A DNA stretch of 11,934 nucleotides from Bacteroidota bacterium. GTDB taxonomy: Bacteria; Bacteroidota; Ignavibacteria; SZUA-365. The position numbers were made by a program, and so were the translations under genes. The DNA lies in assembly GCA_018224345.1 (NCBI GenBank), contig JAGTUW010000093.1, positions 1 to 11,934 on the forward strand, in the 5' to 3' direction. Below, piece by piece: positions 1 through 6,816 of the stretch. Below the pieces are notes generated by a model that saw nothing but the letters and a program-made list of their open reading frames with translations, ran no database searches and was not told the origin of the DNA. Numbering within the stretch: the stretch's first letter is position 1; every line of letters starts with the position of its first letter.

Positions 1-144
1 GGCGACCATCTGGCCGTCCTGGAACAACGCCATGCCAATGGCTTCGACGTGGTCCTGTTTGGGTGAGATGGGATCGTCCTCGCTGCAGGCCGTTAAAAAT
101 GCAATAAGCAGGAGGGGCAGTATCAATTTTGCCGTTACATACAT
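1..144 (-). CDS. Lipoprotein, N-terminal fragment (gene continues off the left edge)
   Basis: Only the first 48 codons are in the window. They begin with a basic, hydrophobic signal sequence (MYVTAKLILPLLLIAFLTAC) ending in a lipobox, Leu-Thr-Ala-Cys at residues 17-20, so the mature protein should be lipid-anchored at Cys20. The next residues are acidic (SEDDP), followed by a motif around DHVEAIGMALFQDG. The start is fixed by an AAGGAAG ribosome binding site six bases upstream (151-157), and the next ATG, at 140, runs straight into a stop. From memory, short lipoproteins with a similar H-x-EA-x-G pattern accompany TonB-dependent metal receptors in Bacteroidota relatives. With 28 mature residues visible, that is only a hint. 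The function is unknown, but the gene call is secure. Confidence 0.82.
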   Translation of the reverse strand, partial: MYVTAKLILPLLLIAFLTACSEDDPISPKQDHVEAIGMALFQDGQMVA

Positions 145-164
145 GTTAATCTTCCTTGATAACT

Positions 165-195
165 GTATTAATTCAATTTAATTTTTTTCGATCAA
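165..195 (-). promoter_or_regulatory. Weak candidate promoter for the lipoprotein gene
   Basis: The only strongly AT-rich patch in this gap lies directly upstream of the lipoprotein start. Read leftward it offers TTGATC (190-195) and TTAATA (166-171) with an 18-bp spacer. Neither box is perfect, and the predicted transcript start would lie just before the ribosome binding site, giving a leader of about 15 bases. Confidence 0.25.
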
Positions 196-408
196 CTGTG
201 CAGCGACTTTCCTGGCCGAATCGTTCCAAGGAACATTCGGTAAGGCCGGACCGCACTGCATGTGTTGCCGGGCAACCAGTTTCATTATTACGAACCAGGA
301 GATGCTTCCCCTCTGCCAGGAGAGATCGATCCACAACCAAAAAAGACTGCGGAGGATTGACCCTGCGTAAACGGTGAAGCAGGCCCGATCAAATCCGCTG
401 CCCGAACA

Positions 409-428
409 CTCGTGACTCGGATCACGAG
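409..428. repeat. 20-bp inverted repeat (7-bp arms, 6-bp spacer)
   Basis: CTCGTGA (409-415) and TCACGAG (422-428) are perfect reverse complements separated by CTCGGA. The size and spacing suit a dimeric regulator site. No T-rich tail follows on either strand, so a terminator is less likely. It lies about 180 bp beyond the stop of the His-rich gene and 265 bp before the lipoprotein start. Confidence 0.45.
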
Positions 429-491
429 ACGCGGATGTCCATTGCCCAGCCACACACACGGCGTCAGACTATCGTACCCGCTGTCTTGTGC

Positions 492-525
492 GAGTCAATC
501 CTCATGCCGAGTCAATCCTCATGCC
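492..525. repeat. Perfect 17-bp tandem duplication
   Basis: GAGTCAATCCTCATGCC occurs at 492-508 and again without a gap at 509-525, with no mismatches. Seventeen is not a multiple of three, so the duplication would shift any reading frame, which fits non-coding sequence. It looks like a recent slippage event. Confidence 0.85.
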
Positions 526-609
526 CTGCGCCATGCGCTTGTAAGACAGCACAGAAAGGCACAGGGCAAAAACACCGCTGCCGAAGCGGAAATCAGGATG
601 TTCGGGGAT

Positions 610-957
610 TCAGCTCAGGATCGGAGGAGCGCGGGTAAGGGGAAGCTGACTGGGACGCAGACAGAGTGAAATGGCGGGATTGCCGACGTCGATGCTCACC
701 ATGGGGAGAACCGTCCGGCTCGGCTGCTCTTCCTCCTCTGCAAGGAATGTGTACCGTGCATAGAAGAGCAGCGGACAATCGGCAGCCGCATGATGATGGC
801 CGCTGACCAAGGGATCGGGTTCTGCAATTATCTGCGTCGTCCCGTAGCCATGATGATGATGATGCAGTGCAAGCACCAGCACCAGCAACGTGTAAGATGC
901 CAGTATGATTCGCGAGACAGGGATCCGATATGTCAACAGCTCTGAGAGCACCGTCAT
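610..957 (-). CDS. Small His-rich single-pass membrane or exported protein
   Basis: A 115-residue product begins MTVLSELLTYR, has one hydrophobic segment at about residues 15-31, then five consecutive histidines at 32-36 encoded by five CAT codons. A second cluster, HHH at 54-56, is followed closely by Asp60-Cys61-Pro62. An acidic run EEEE (74-77) and a C-terminus ending RAPPILS complete it. The layout of an N-terminal anchor, His clusters, a Cys-Pro and a terminal R-x-PP resembles the small DUF2946-like and related His-rich proteins encoded near metal-transport loci, so periplasmic metal binding is the best guess. No metal chemistry can be proven from sequence. The start is uncertain: ATG at 1017 would add 20 residues (MELLPGFMHF...), and neither start has a good ribosome binding site. 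The gene is divergent from folE. Confidence 0.55.
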   Translation of the reverse strand: MTVLSELLTYRIPVSRIILASYTLLVLVLALHHHHHGYGTTQIIAEPDPLVSGHHHAAADCPLLFYARYTFLAEEEEQPSRTVLPMVSIDVGNPAISLCLRPSQLPLTRAPPILS

Positions 958-1173
958 GTTCCGTTGCTTTGAGGGAATCACTGAAACAAAATGCATAAAT
1001 CCGGGCAATAGTTCCATGTGTGAAAATAATCCGTTTTTTATTTTTATATGTCCGCCCCGGGGAACTCCCTCCACCGCGCTCCGGTTTTGATTTTGTCCGA
1101 CGCATCTGCGACCGTAGTCGTCGCGCTGGCGGTCATCGGAATAATGTACAATCCAACAATCCCGGAATTTTTC

Positions 1174-2001
1174 ATGAACACGAACGGATTCACCGCATAC
1201 AAAACAAACGGAAGCAATGGAACGACACACAGCGTCAATCGCAGGAATGGCGGTCACAATCACGACCATCCCCACGATGTAGCTTCCGTTGAGAAAACAC
1301 AGGATGCACATGCTGCCTCTTCTCTGCTTACTGTCGGGCAGATGGAAGACCTCATTTCCTCGATCGGTGACGATCATGTTGCCACATCCATCGAAACACC
1401 GATGCGTGAGGATGCATTTGTTCTTTCATCCGAGGATAAAGTCGAACTCATCGAGCACTATTTCGAAGAGATCATGCGCACCCTCGGACTCGATCTGACC
1501 GATGACAGCCTCAGCGGTACTCCGCAGCGCGTTGCCAAAATGTTTGTCAGAGAGATTTTCCACGGGCTCGATCCCGCGCAGAAACCCAGGGCAACGGTGT
1601 TTGAAAACAAATTCAAATACGGTGAGATGCTGGTAGAAAAAAACATCTCACTTCATACAACCTGCGAACATCATTTTCTCCCGATCGTCGGCAAGGCACA
1701 TGTCGCCTATATCTCGACAGGTACGGTCATCGGACTCTCGAAAATCAATCGTATTGTCGATTACTATGCACGCCGCCCACAGGTGCAGGAGCGCCTGACC
1801 ATGCAGATCGCCGATGAAATCAAGCGTGTGCTCAATACCGAGGATGTGGCAGTTGTGCTGGATGCCACTCATTTCTGCGTTGCTTCAAGAGGAATTCAGG
1901 ATACGCACAGCAGCACGCTGACCGCGGAGTACAGCGGCCGTTTCAGAGAAGCAGAAACCCGCACGGAATTTCTGCGCTATCTGAATCTTGCAGACTTGTA
2001 G
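1174..2001 (+). CDS. folE: GTP cyclohydrolase I (FolE, type IA) with His-containing N-terminal extension
   Basis: FolE converts GTP to 7,8-dihydroneopterin triphosphate, the first step of tetrahydrofolate and pterin synthesis, as a cytosolic zinc enzyme. Numbered from ATG 1174 (275 aa), the core starts near residue 89. It shows SGTPQRVAKMF, the zinc-site run TCEHHFLPI with Cys164 and His167, HVAYIS, the GLSKINRIVDYYARRPQVQE block, and HFCVASRGIQD with the third ligand Cys235. All three zinc ligands of the family are present. Residues 1-56 are an unusual low-complexity leader rich in Asn, Thr and Gly with a histidine cluster, HNHDHPH (28-34). Residue 57 onward (MEDLISSIGDDHVAT...) matches the usual Bacteroidota start, so ATG 1342 (219 aa) is a serious alternative. 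I prefer 1174 because GGA lies seven bases upstream and the extension reads in normal codons. The open frame continues upstream to 1048, but that part is hydrophobic and unlike FolE. The enzyme call is near certain and the start is not. Confidence 0.93.
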   Translation: MNTNGFTAYKTNGSNGTTHSVNRRNGGHNHDHPHDVASVEKTQDAHAASSLLTVGQMEDLISSIGDDHVATSIETPMREDAFVLSSEDKVELIEHYFEEIMRTLGLDLTDDSLSGTPQRVAKMFVREIFHGLDPAQKPRATVFENKFKYGEMLVEKNISLHTTCEHHFLPIVGKAHVAYISTGTVIGLSKINRIVDYYARRPQVQERLTMQIADEIKRVLNTEDVAVVLDATHFCVASRGIQDTHSSTLTAEYSGRFREAETRTEFLRYLNLADL

Positions 2002-2188
2002 TACTGCCCTGCACATTCGAAGTAAAATCGTTACAGATGATGCAAGACATTGAAACGAAGAATGCAACACTGACAGGCTTTGTCCTTTCTTCCTGAACGC
2101 AGAACCAGGCTCCACAGATACCGTCCTGCAGACGCTGTGCATGAGCGATAGTGCTCTCACCCGGAACGATGCACGTCATCCCTCGATG

Positions 2189-3205
2189 CTATTGAAGCTG
2201 TGTACTCTCAGAACGTTCACGCCAGAGCTCCGCAATCTGTACGGCATTCGTTGCGGCCCCCTTGCGGAGGTTGTCGGCGACGACCCACAGTGCAAGTCCG
2301 TTTTCCACGGAGGCATCGCGACGAATTCTGCCGACAAAAACTTCATCCCTGCCGACTGCAATCGTCGGTAGAGGATAGGCGGTTGATTCAGGATCATCGA
2401 TGACAATAATTCCCGTCGTGTTCTCCAGCAATTCCCGTACTTCCTCCAGATCATACTCCCCTGCCAGTTCCACATGCACGGCCTCGCTGTGACAGGAAGT
2501 GACGGGAACGCGTGCACAGGTCGGAGAGATACGCAGGGCCGGATCGGAAAAAATCTTCCGTGTCTCATGTATCAATTTACGCTCTTCGGTTGTGAACCCA
2601 TCGTCATCGAACGCGGCGATATGCGGCAGCACATTGTCCGCGATCGGGTGGGCAAAGGCACGAACCTGCGCATTCTCTCCACGCAATTCCGTATGCAACT
2701 GATCGATACCTTTCTTTCCCGCACCACTGACGGACTGATAGGTGCACACAACAACGCGGCGGATGCCGTAGCGCACCCGTAACGGTTGCAGCGCCATGAC
2801 CAGTTGAATAGTGCTGCAGTTCGGATTGGAAATAATCCGCGGGTCGGCATCGCGAAGAACCTCTGCGTTTATTTCCGGTACGATCAGCGGCACATCCGCC
2901 TTGTCACGAAACGCACTGCTGTTGTCAATCACCACCGCGCCACGTTCGACGGCAACCGGTCCCCACTCCCTGGCGGCATCGCTGCCGGCAGAGAACAACG
3001 CGATATCCACTCCTTCGAACTGCTGCGCGTCGACTGCGCTCACATCGAGCAAACGTCCGTCAAATGGAACAGTGGTTCCGGCCGAGCGTGCACTGGCCAG
3101 AGGGCGAAGCGTGGAAATCGGAAAGTCTCTATCCTCAAGAATCCTGAGCATCGTTCTCCCGACCAGGCCAGTCGCCCCCAGTACTGCCACAGTATATCTG
3201 TTCAT
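2189..3205 (-). CDS. asd: Aspartate-semialdehyde dehydrogenase
   Basis: Asd reduces aspartyl-4-phosphate to aspartate semialdehyde with NADPH, feeding lysine/diaminopimelate, threonine and methionine synthesis in the cytosol. The 338-residue length is normal. The N-terminus has the Rossmann motif GATGLVG (10-16). The catalytic cysteine is Cys130 in SNPNCST, QSVSGAGKKG covers 157-166, substrate-binding Arg232 and catalytic His239 lie in RVPVTSCHSEAVHVE, and the C-terminus has KGAATNAVQIAE. Nothing essential is missing. The start at 3205 is set by GAGGAA five bases upstream and by family alignment. The open frame runs on to 3535, but that part translates the intergenic repeats. It is co-directional with the large outer-membrane gene and 211 bp downstream of it, with no functional link evident. 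Confidence 0.96.
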   Translation of the reverse strand: MNRYTVAVLGATGLVGRTMLRILEDRDFPISTLRPLASARSAGTTVPFDGRLLDVSAVDAQQFEGVDIALFSAGSDAAREWGPVAVERGAVVIDNSSAFRDKADVPLIVPEINAEVLRDADPRIISNPNCSTIQLVMALQPLRVRYGIRRVVVCTYQSVSGAGKKGIDQLHTELRGENAQVRAFAHPIADNVLPHIAAFDDDGFTTEERKLIHETRKIFSDPALRISPTCARVPVTSCHSEAVHVELAGEYDLEEVRELLENTTGIIVIDDPESTAYPLPTIAVGRDEVFVGRIRRDASVENGLALWVVADNLRKGAATNAVQIAELWRERSESTQLQ

Positions 3206-3210
3206 GAATA

Positions 3211-3216
3211 TTCCTC
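3211..3216 (-). promoter_or_regulatory. Ribosome binding site deciding the asd start
   Basis: Read leftward, GAGGAA lies five bases before the ATG at 3205. This is among the better Shine-Dalgarno matches in the window. It supports the 338-residue product over the 448-residue open frame. Confidence 0.75.
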
Positions 3217-3326
3217 GTAATACAGAAAAAAACGCCACGTCAAATTGTGAAACGAGGCAGAAAAAGACAAATAATCCGACTGGTAATGTGCGATGCAAAC
3301 ACCGACAACCGGGTCGCTGCGTGCAT

Positions 3327-3402
3327 CCGGCCCTGGAAGCGATTGCCGGCCCTGGAAGCGATTGCCGGTCCTGGAAGCGATTGCCGGTCCTGGAAGCGAT
3401 TG
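3327..3402. repeat. Four tandem 19-bp repeats between the outer-membrane gene and asd
   Basis: Four gap-free copies of CCGGYCCTGGAAGCGATTG start at 3327, 3346, 3365 and 3384. The first two carry C and the last two carry T at position 5, and all else is identical. The array begins 14 bases beyond the stop of the leftward outer-membrane gene, in the untranslated space before asd. There are no spacers between units, so it is not a CRISPR. It may be a mini/microsatellite, a protein binding array or a transcript-processing element. Confidence 0.93.
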
Positions 3403-3416
3403 TTGCGCCGGGCTGA

Positions 3417-6400
3417 TCAGAAATCGGCACCGAGTGAGAAGTAGAAGATCGGACGCGAGAAGCCACCACCATTATAGGACCAGCCAATGTCGAATTTGAT
3501 CGGGAAACCGAGGAACCACATGCGTGCGCCGACACCGGTGCCGATGAGCAGATCCTGGTTAATGAGATTGTTGTTCATATCCCGTGTGAAAGGACTGAAC
3601 GACGCGATGTCGTCAAAAGCCGCGCCGACATCGAGAAACAGAGCTCCATTGACAGATTGCAGAATGTACGGGAGTACGCCGCCAAGGAAATACTTCACGA
3701 GAGGGAAACGCAGTTCCGCATTGCCAAGACCATAGCGTGTGGTGATGCGTGCATTGTAGTTATAGCCACGCAGAGGCAATGCAGGACTGAGGAAGGCAAA
3801 ATCCTCCGCGGAATTGATCGGGATGCGCCCGTCCTCGAACGTTCTGTTGATCCAGTTGTCCGTGCCCCCGATGAAGAATCGTTGTGGATTCGCCCCGAAG
3901 CTCCCACCACCGGAACCGCGAAGCACGAAGGAAAAATCATTCCAGAAACGGTAATATTTCCGGTAATCGAAGGTCAGTGAAGCGAACGTCAGCGAGGAAG
4001 AACCGATACCGGGACTTCCCATGACACGAAATTCATATCGTGAACCGCGCACGGGCGACCACATGCCCCAGAGCGTGTTGTCATGCACGTAACCGACATT
4101 CGGAACGATGAACGACCGATTGCGTATGGGGAGGTCCGGTCGGTCAAGATTTTCCTGCGAGACGTTCATCCATGAGAGACTTCCTTCCAACCGCCGGAAT
4201 TTATCGAAGGGATAGGACGCTGACAGACCGAAGCCGTATTGTCTGTAGCGCACCAGGTCATCCCACAATCCGCCGGTGTACTGAAGCAGAAAGCGCGCAC
4301 TGTGGAACCCGTGTATAGACCAATCGATGCGATCGGGAAGATAGGAATACGCAAGTGCATAGTCACTGTTCTTGAGGTCACCGATAAGATTGGTAAGAAA
4401 GAGAATCTGATGATCACCCAGCATGTCGCTGAAGGACATCATCGTCGTCCCGGCGACGCCGTAGAACGTGCTGTACCCCGCCTGACCATAGACAAGATCC
4501 GCGGAGAAACTCAGTTTGTACTTTTGAGCGATGAATTCCCCATCCTCGGTGATATTGTCCTGCATCGCAAACGTTCGGGAGGGATGACGCGGGGTGGCTT
4601 CGGTGGCGTCATCTGCGAACAGCATCCGTCTTCCCTTGCTTTGCTGCCGCGTGCTATCGTGCTCCGCTCCAGTCTGCTGCTCACCGAGAGTGATGACAAC
4701 GTCCTCGCTGTGTTCGCGATATTCAGGAGTGGAAGGACTGACATCCAGGGAAGCGAGTGCGTCGCTGTCTGCCTCTTCGTCATCCTGGAACAACGGCCCT
4801 TCCCGGTCGCGTCGCTTGAGATATTCGGTGAGCGGCAGATCATCGATGCGCTCGCGTTCGAGCGGAGACTTCATAACGAAGATGTCGAAGCCAGCTTCGT
4901 ACATGGTGGCGAACGCAAGTTTGTTGCCGTCGTCAGTCAGAGAGAGCTGATAGATACCAGTCAGCGAGTTGGTCACCGGATACTCTTCCCCCGTCTCCAG
5001 ATCATGGATGTACAGATTGTTGATGCCGTTGCGATCGGATATGAACAGAAGCCGGTTATCCGGCCCCATGATCGGATAGGATTCCTCAGCTGACGGCGTA
5101 TTCGTAATACGCGTGATGACTCCACTCAGCAGGTCGATGCGATAGATGTCCATCTGTGCATAATCATGTGTGTAAATATCGAAATCCTCCGGTCGGCCAG
5201 CCTTCGTGAGCTGGTCATTTCTGTCGCTGACGAAAAACAGACTTTTCCCGTCCCTGGCCCAGGAAGGCTGTGCATCGGAGAATACATCCGCGGTGAGATT
5301 GCGAATTGTCCGGCTTTCGAGATTGTACACCCAGATATCGCTCTGTGTCGTGGTGTTGCCGACATATGCGATATGTTCGCCGTCCGGCGACCACTGCACC
5401 GAATAAATGCCGTCTCCGGCGAGCGGCAGTTTCTCATACTCCCCAGTCTCTACATTGATGACGCTTAAGGCATCATCAGCCCCGGACTTGGAAGCGATTG
5501 CAATGTGTTTCCCGTCCGGGGACCAGGAAATTCCGGGTGTCAGCAGATGCAGCTGCTCAAAATCAACGGTGCTGGTGCCATCGATGAGTTTTTTGACATC
5601 GCTGCCGTCGATAGCCGACATGACGTACACCGAGAAATAATCGTCACGATTCGAAATAAAGGCGATGCGATCACCGGAGGGAGAAATCTCGGGACTGGTA
5701 TTGTAAAACGATCTGGTTTTTGTGTGATCCGTCAGGCGTTTGGCATAATCGACAGGCGACTCCCGAATGGCGATATCCGGGTAATAGAGCTTTTTCTGTT
5801 CTTTCATCCAGCGCTCGGAAAGCTCCTCGAGTGTCAAACCGAGAGATTTCTTGAATCCCTCGTCAAGACTGCGGGCCGAGCGGATCGTGTTGAGCACTTC
5901 GCCGACTTTTTTCTTTCCGTATTTTTCGGAGATGTACCACCAGACCGACTGTCCGCCACGATACGCGAAGTATCCTCCGAGATACGGGATGGGCGGAAGG
6001 TAATTACTCGTCGTTGCATCGCGCATGAACATGTCGGAATTCGTATCCCAGCCATCGAGCGCCTGATACTCCGCCATGCCCTCGTTCAGCCAGAGCGGCA
6101 GTACCAACCGGATGCGGTTGGTCATCGCGGCCTGCAATGACCCACCGTAAAACATATCGTTAATGACTGCATGGACGAGCTCATGGTGAATAACACGTCT
6201 GAATTGTCCATAATTTCCTTCGAACGGAACGACCACACGATTCTTGAACATCTCGGTGACTCCGCCGATACCCTCCTCGAGGTACACGCTCACAACATTG
6301 GTCTGCTGAAAATCATTGTGGGAATTATAGACGATCAGCGGAATGCGCGCGTTGATCCGATAACCGAAACTCTCCTGTATACTGCGAAGCGCATCTTCCG

Positions 6401-6599
6401 ACACGCGTGCCGCGAAAGCAGCCAAGGGATAGCCGTCGTTCGAATAATAGACGTCAAAGTGATCCGATTGAATATAATACCAGTCGAAATCGCTGTATTG
6501 AACTTTGTTCTTGCCGAAATACTGTGCATCGAGCTGCGCTGTAATACAGAGCGGCAGCAGGAGAATCAGAAGCAGAACGGTGTTACGGAGGGGTCTCAT
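3417..6599 (-). CDS. Outer-membrane fusion: peptidase MA-like domain, PD40/TolB-like propeller and BamA-like beta-barrel
   Basis: A 1060-residue exported protein. Residues 1-21 or 1-25 are a signal peptide (possible cuts CITA|Q or LDA|Q). Residues about 35-275 form a gluzincin-like metallopeptidase: HELVH at 139-143 supplies two zinc His and the catalytic Glu140, and WLNEGMAEY (170-178) supplies a downstream Glu, as in the peptidase MA family. Residues about 300-580 contain some six TolB/PD40-type blades (SPSGDRIAFISNR, SWSPDGKHIAIAS, QWSPDGEHIAYVG, SWARDGKSLFFVSDR and others). Residues 580-690 are an acidic, polar linker. Residues about 695-1060 form a membrane barrel with GGTDNW, PLRGYNYN and GNAELRFP stretches typical of the surface-antigen/Omp85 C-terminal domain, ending in the Phe expected of outer-membrane barrels. 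The likely site is the outer membrane with the first two domains in the periplasm. The substrate is unknown. Similar fusions exist in related phyla, so the domain order is recognised even though its role is not. A strong promoter lies upstream. Confidence 0.93.
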   Translation of the reverse strand: MRPLRNTVLLLILLLPLCITAQLDAQYFGKNKVQYSDFDWYYIQSDHFDVYYSNDGYPLAAFAARVSEDALRSIQESFGYRINARIPLIVYNSHNDFQQTNVVSVYLEEGIGGVTEMFKNRVVVPFEGNYGQFRRVIHHELVHAVINDMFYGGSLQAAMTNRIRLVLPLWLNEGMAEYQALDGWDTNSDMFMRDATTSNYLPPIPYLGGYFAYRGGQSVWWYISEKYGKKKVGEVLNTIRSARSLDEGFKKSLGLTLEELSERWMKEQKKLYYPDIAIRESPVDYAKRLTDHTKTRSFYNTSPEISPSGDRIAFISNRDDYFSVYVMSAIDGSDVKKLIDGTSTVDFEQLHLLTPGISWSPDGKHIAIASKSGADDALSVINVETGEYEKLPLAGDGIYSVQWSPDGEHIAYVGNTTTQSDIWVYNLESRTIRNLTADVFSDAQPSWARDGKSLFFVSDRNDQLTKAGRPEDFDIYTHDYAQMDIYRIDLLSGVITRITNTPSAEESYPIMGPDNRLLFISDRNGINNLYIHDLETGEEYPVTNSLTGIYQLSLTDDGNKLAFATMYEAGFDIFVMKSPLERERIDDLPLTEYLKRRDREGPLFQDDEEADSDALASLDVSPSTPEYREHSEDVVITLGEQQTGAEHDSTRQQSKGRRMLFADDATEATPRHPSRTFAMQDNITEDGEFIAQKYKLSFSADLVYGQAGYSTFYGVAGTTMMSFSDMLGDHQILFLTNLIGDLKNSDYALAYSYLPDRIDWSIHGFHSARFLLQYTGGLWDDLVRYRQYGFGLSASYPFDKFRRLEGSLSWMNVSQENLDRPDLPIRNRSFIVPNVGYVHDNTLWGMWSPVRGSRYEFRVMGSPGIGSSSLTFASLTFDYRKYYRFWNDFSFVLRGSGGGSFGANPQRFFIGGTDNWINRTFEDGRIPINSAEDFAFLSPALPLRGYNYNARITTRYGLGNAELRFPLVKYFLGGVLPYILQSVNGALFLDVGAAFDDIASFSPFTRDMNNNLINQDLLIGTGVGARMWFLGFPIKFDIGWSYNGGGFSRPIFYFSLGADF
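5482..5500. repeat. Diverged copy of the 19-bp intergenic unit inside a coding region
   Basis: CCGGACTTGGAAGCGATTG matches the 3327-3402 repeat unit at 17 of 19 positions, including an exact 12-base run, in the same orientation. It falls within the propeller part of the large outer-membrane gene and encodes AIASKSG there. Confidence 0.5.
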
Positions 6600-6652
6600 G
6601 AAATTTGCCTGCCGGTTACTACGGAATATCTGCCAGAAAGAGGCTATTTATA

Positions 6653-6681
6653 ATAATACGTCGGTGAGATGGTTGTGTCAA
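6653..6681 (-). promoter_or_regulatory. Sigma-70-type promoter for the large outer-membrane gene
   Basis: Read leftward, a perfect TTGACA (6676-6681) is followed after exactly 17 bp by TATTAT (6653-6658), a 5/6 match to the -10 consensus. Transcription would start near 6646, leaving a leader of about 46 bases before ATG 6599. It is the best promoter match in the window. Confidence 0.7.
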
Positions 6682-6698
6682 GAGAGAAAACCGTCTCA
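6665..6698. promoter_or_regulatory. Inverted repeat enclosing the -35 box (candidate operator)
   Basis: TGAGATGGTT (6665-6674) and AACCGTCTCA (6689-6698) are 10-base arms with a single mismatch, separated by 14 bases. The TTGACA of the outer-membrane gene's promoter lies in that spacer and one arm lies within the -35/-10 spacer. A repressor bound here would block polymerase. A hairpin role is less likely because the element sits upstream of the predicted transcript start. Confidence 0.5.
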
Positions 6699-6769
6699 TG
6701 CGCATATCAGGTATCGGGAAAATCCTTCAGCCGACGCCGGACGTCTGTTTCTTATGACACCCTTTTAAT

Positions 6770-6793
6770 ATATTGGGTTACGGTTCCCAATAT
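6770..6793. promoter_or_regulatory. 24-bp inverted repeat just upstream of the amidohydrolase gene
   Basis: ATATTGGG (6770-6777) and CCCAATAT (6786-6793) are perfect 8-bp arms around the 8-bp spacer TTACGGTT. The left arm overlaps the only -10-like runs nearby (TAATAT, 6766-6771, and TATATT, 6769-6774). The right arm ends 23 bases before ATG 6817. The position suits an operator, or a hairpin in the leader if transcription starts further upstream. Confidence 0.5.
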
Positions 6794-6816
6794 GTTTCTC
6801 CTTAGCCAAAGCGAAA

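Larger units (their letters stand above)
145..609. other. 465-bp stretch without a convincing gene
   Basis: No frame here looks like a protein. The longest leftward frame (178-459) gives a Trp/Ser/Cys-rich product with no recognisable motif, and the rightward frames give Arg/Ser-rich shadow-like translations. The stretch holds an AT-rich promoter-like patch next to the lipoprotein gene, a 20-bp inverted repeat at 409-428 and a perfect 17-bp tandem duplication at 492-525. If the His-rich gene and the lipoprotein gene share a transcript, this gap is unusually long. It may hold a decayed gene, an RNA or only spacer. Confidence 0.5.

Noticed and set aside
178..459. 93-codon leftward open frame in the gap before the lipoprotein gene
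   Set aside because: There is no ribosome binding site, the composition is odd (Trp, Cys, Ser), there is no motif, and it contains the inverted repeat.
1044..1377. Leftward hydrophobic frames that could be joined by a frameshift into a membrane protein opposite the folE start
   Set aside because: The hydrophobic character follows from reading the antisense of Asn/His/Asp/Lys codons of the folE extension. Joining needs a frameshift, and no family is recognisable.
2002..2188. Shared terminator between convergent folE and asd
   Set aside because: Only four-base stems such as GACA-GGCTT-TGTC are visible, with no convincing hairpin and T run on either strand.
3217..3243. TTGACG (3238-3243) and TATTAC (3217-3222) as an asd promoter
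   Set aside because: The spacer is 15 bp and the transcript would start inside the ribosome binding site.
3327..3402. CRISPR array
   Set aside because: The units are only 19 bp and directly adjacent with no unique spacers, and no cas genes are nearby.
3206..3535. Extension of asd to a 448-residue protein
   Set aside because: The extra part translates the 19-bp repeats and overlaps the end of the upstream gene. The family start and a good ribosome binding site are at 3205.
4239..5093. 284-codon rightward open frame inside the large outer-membrane gene
   Set aside because: It is a shadow of the PD40/barrel coding frame. Its product is Val/Arg/Ile-rich without motifs.
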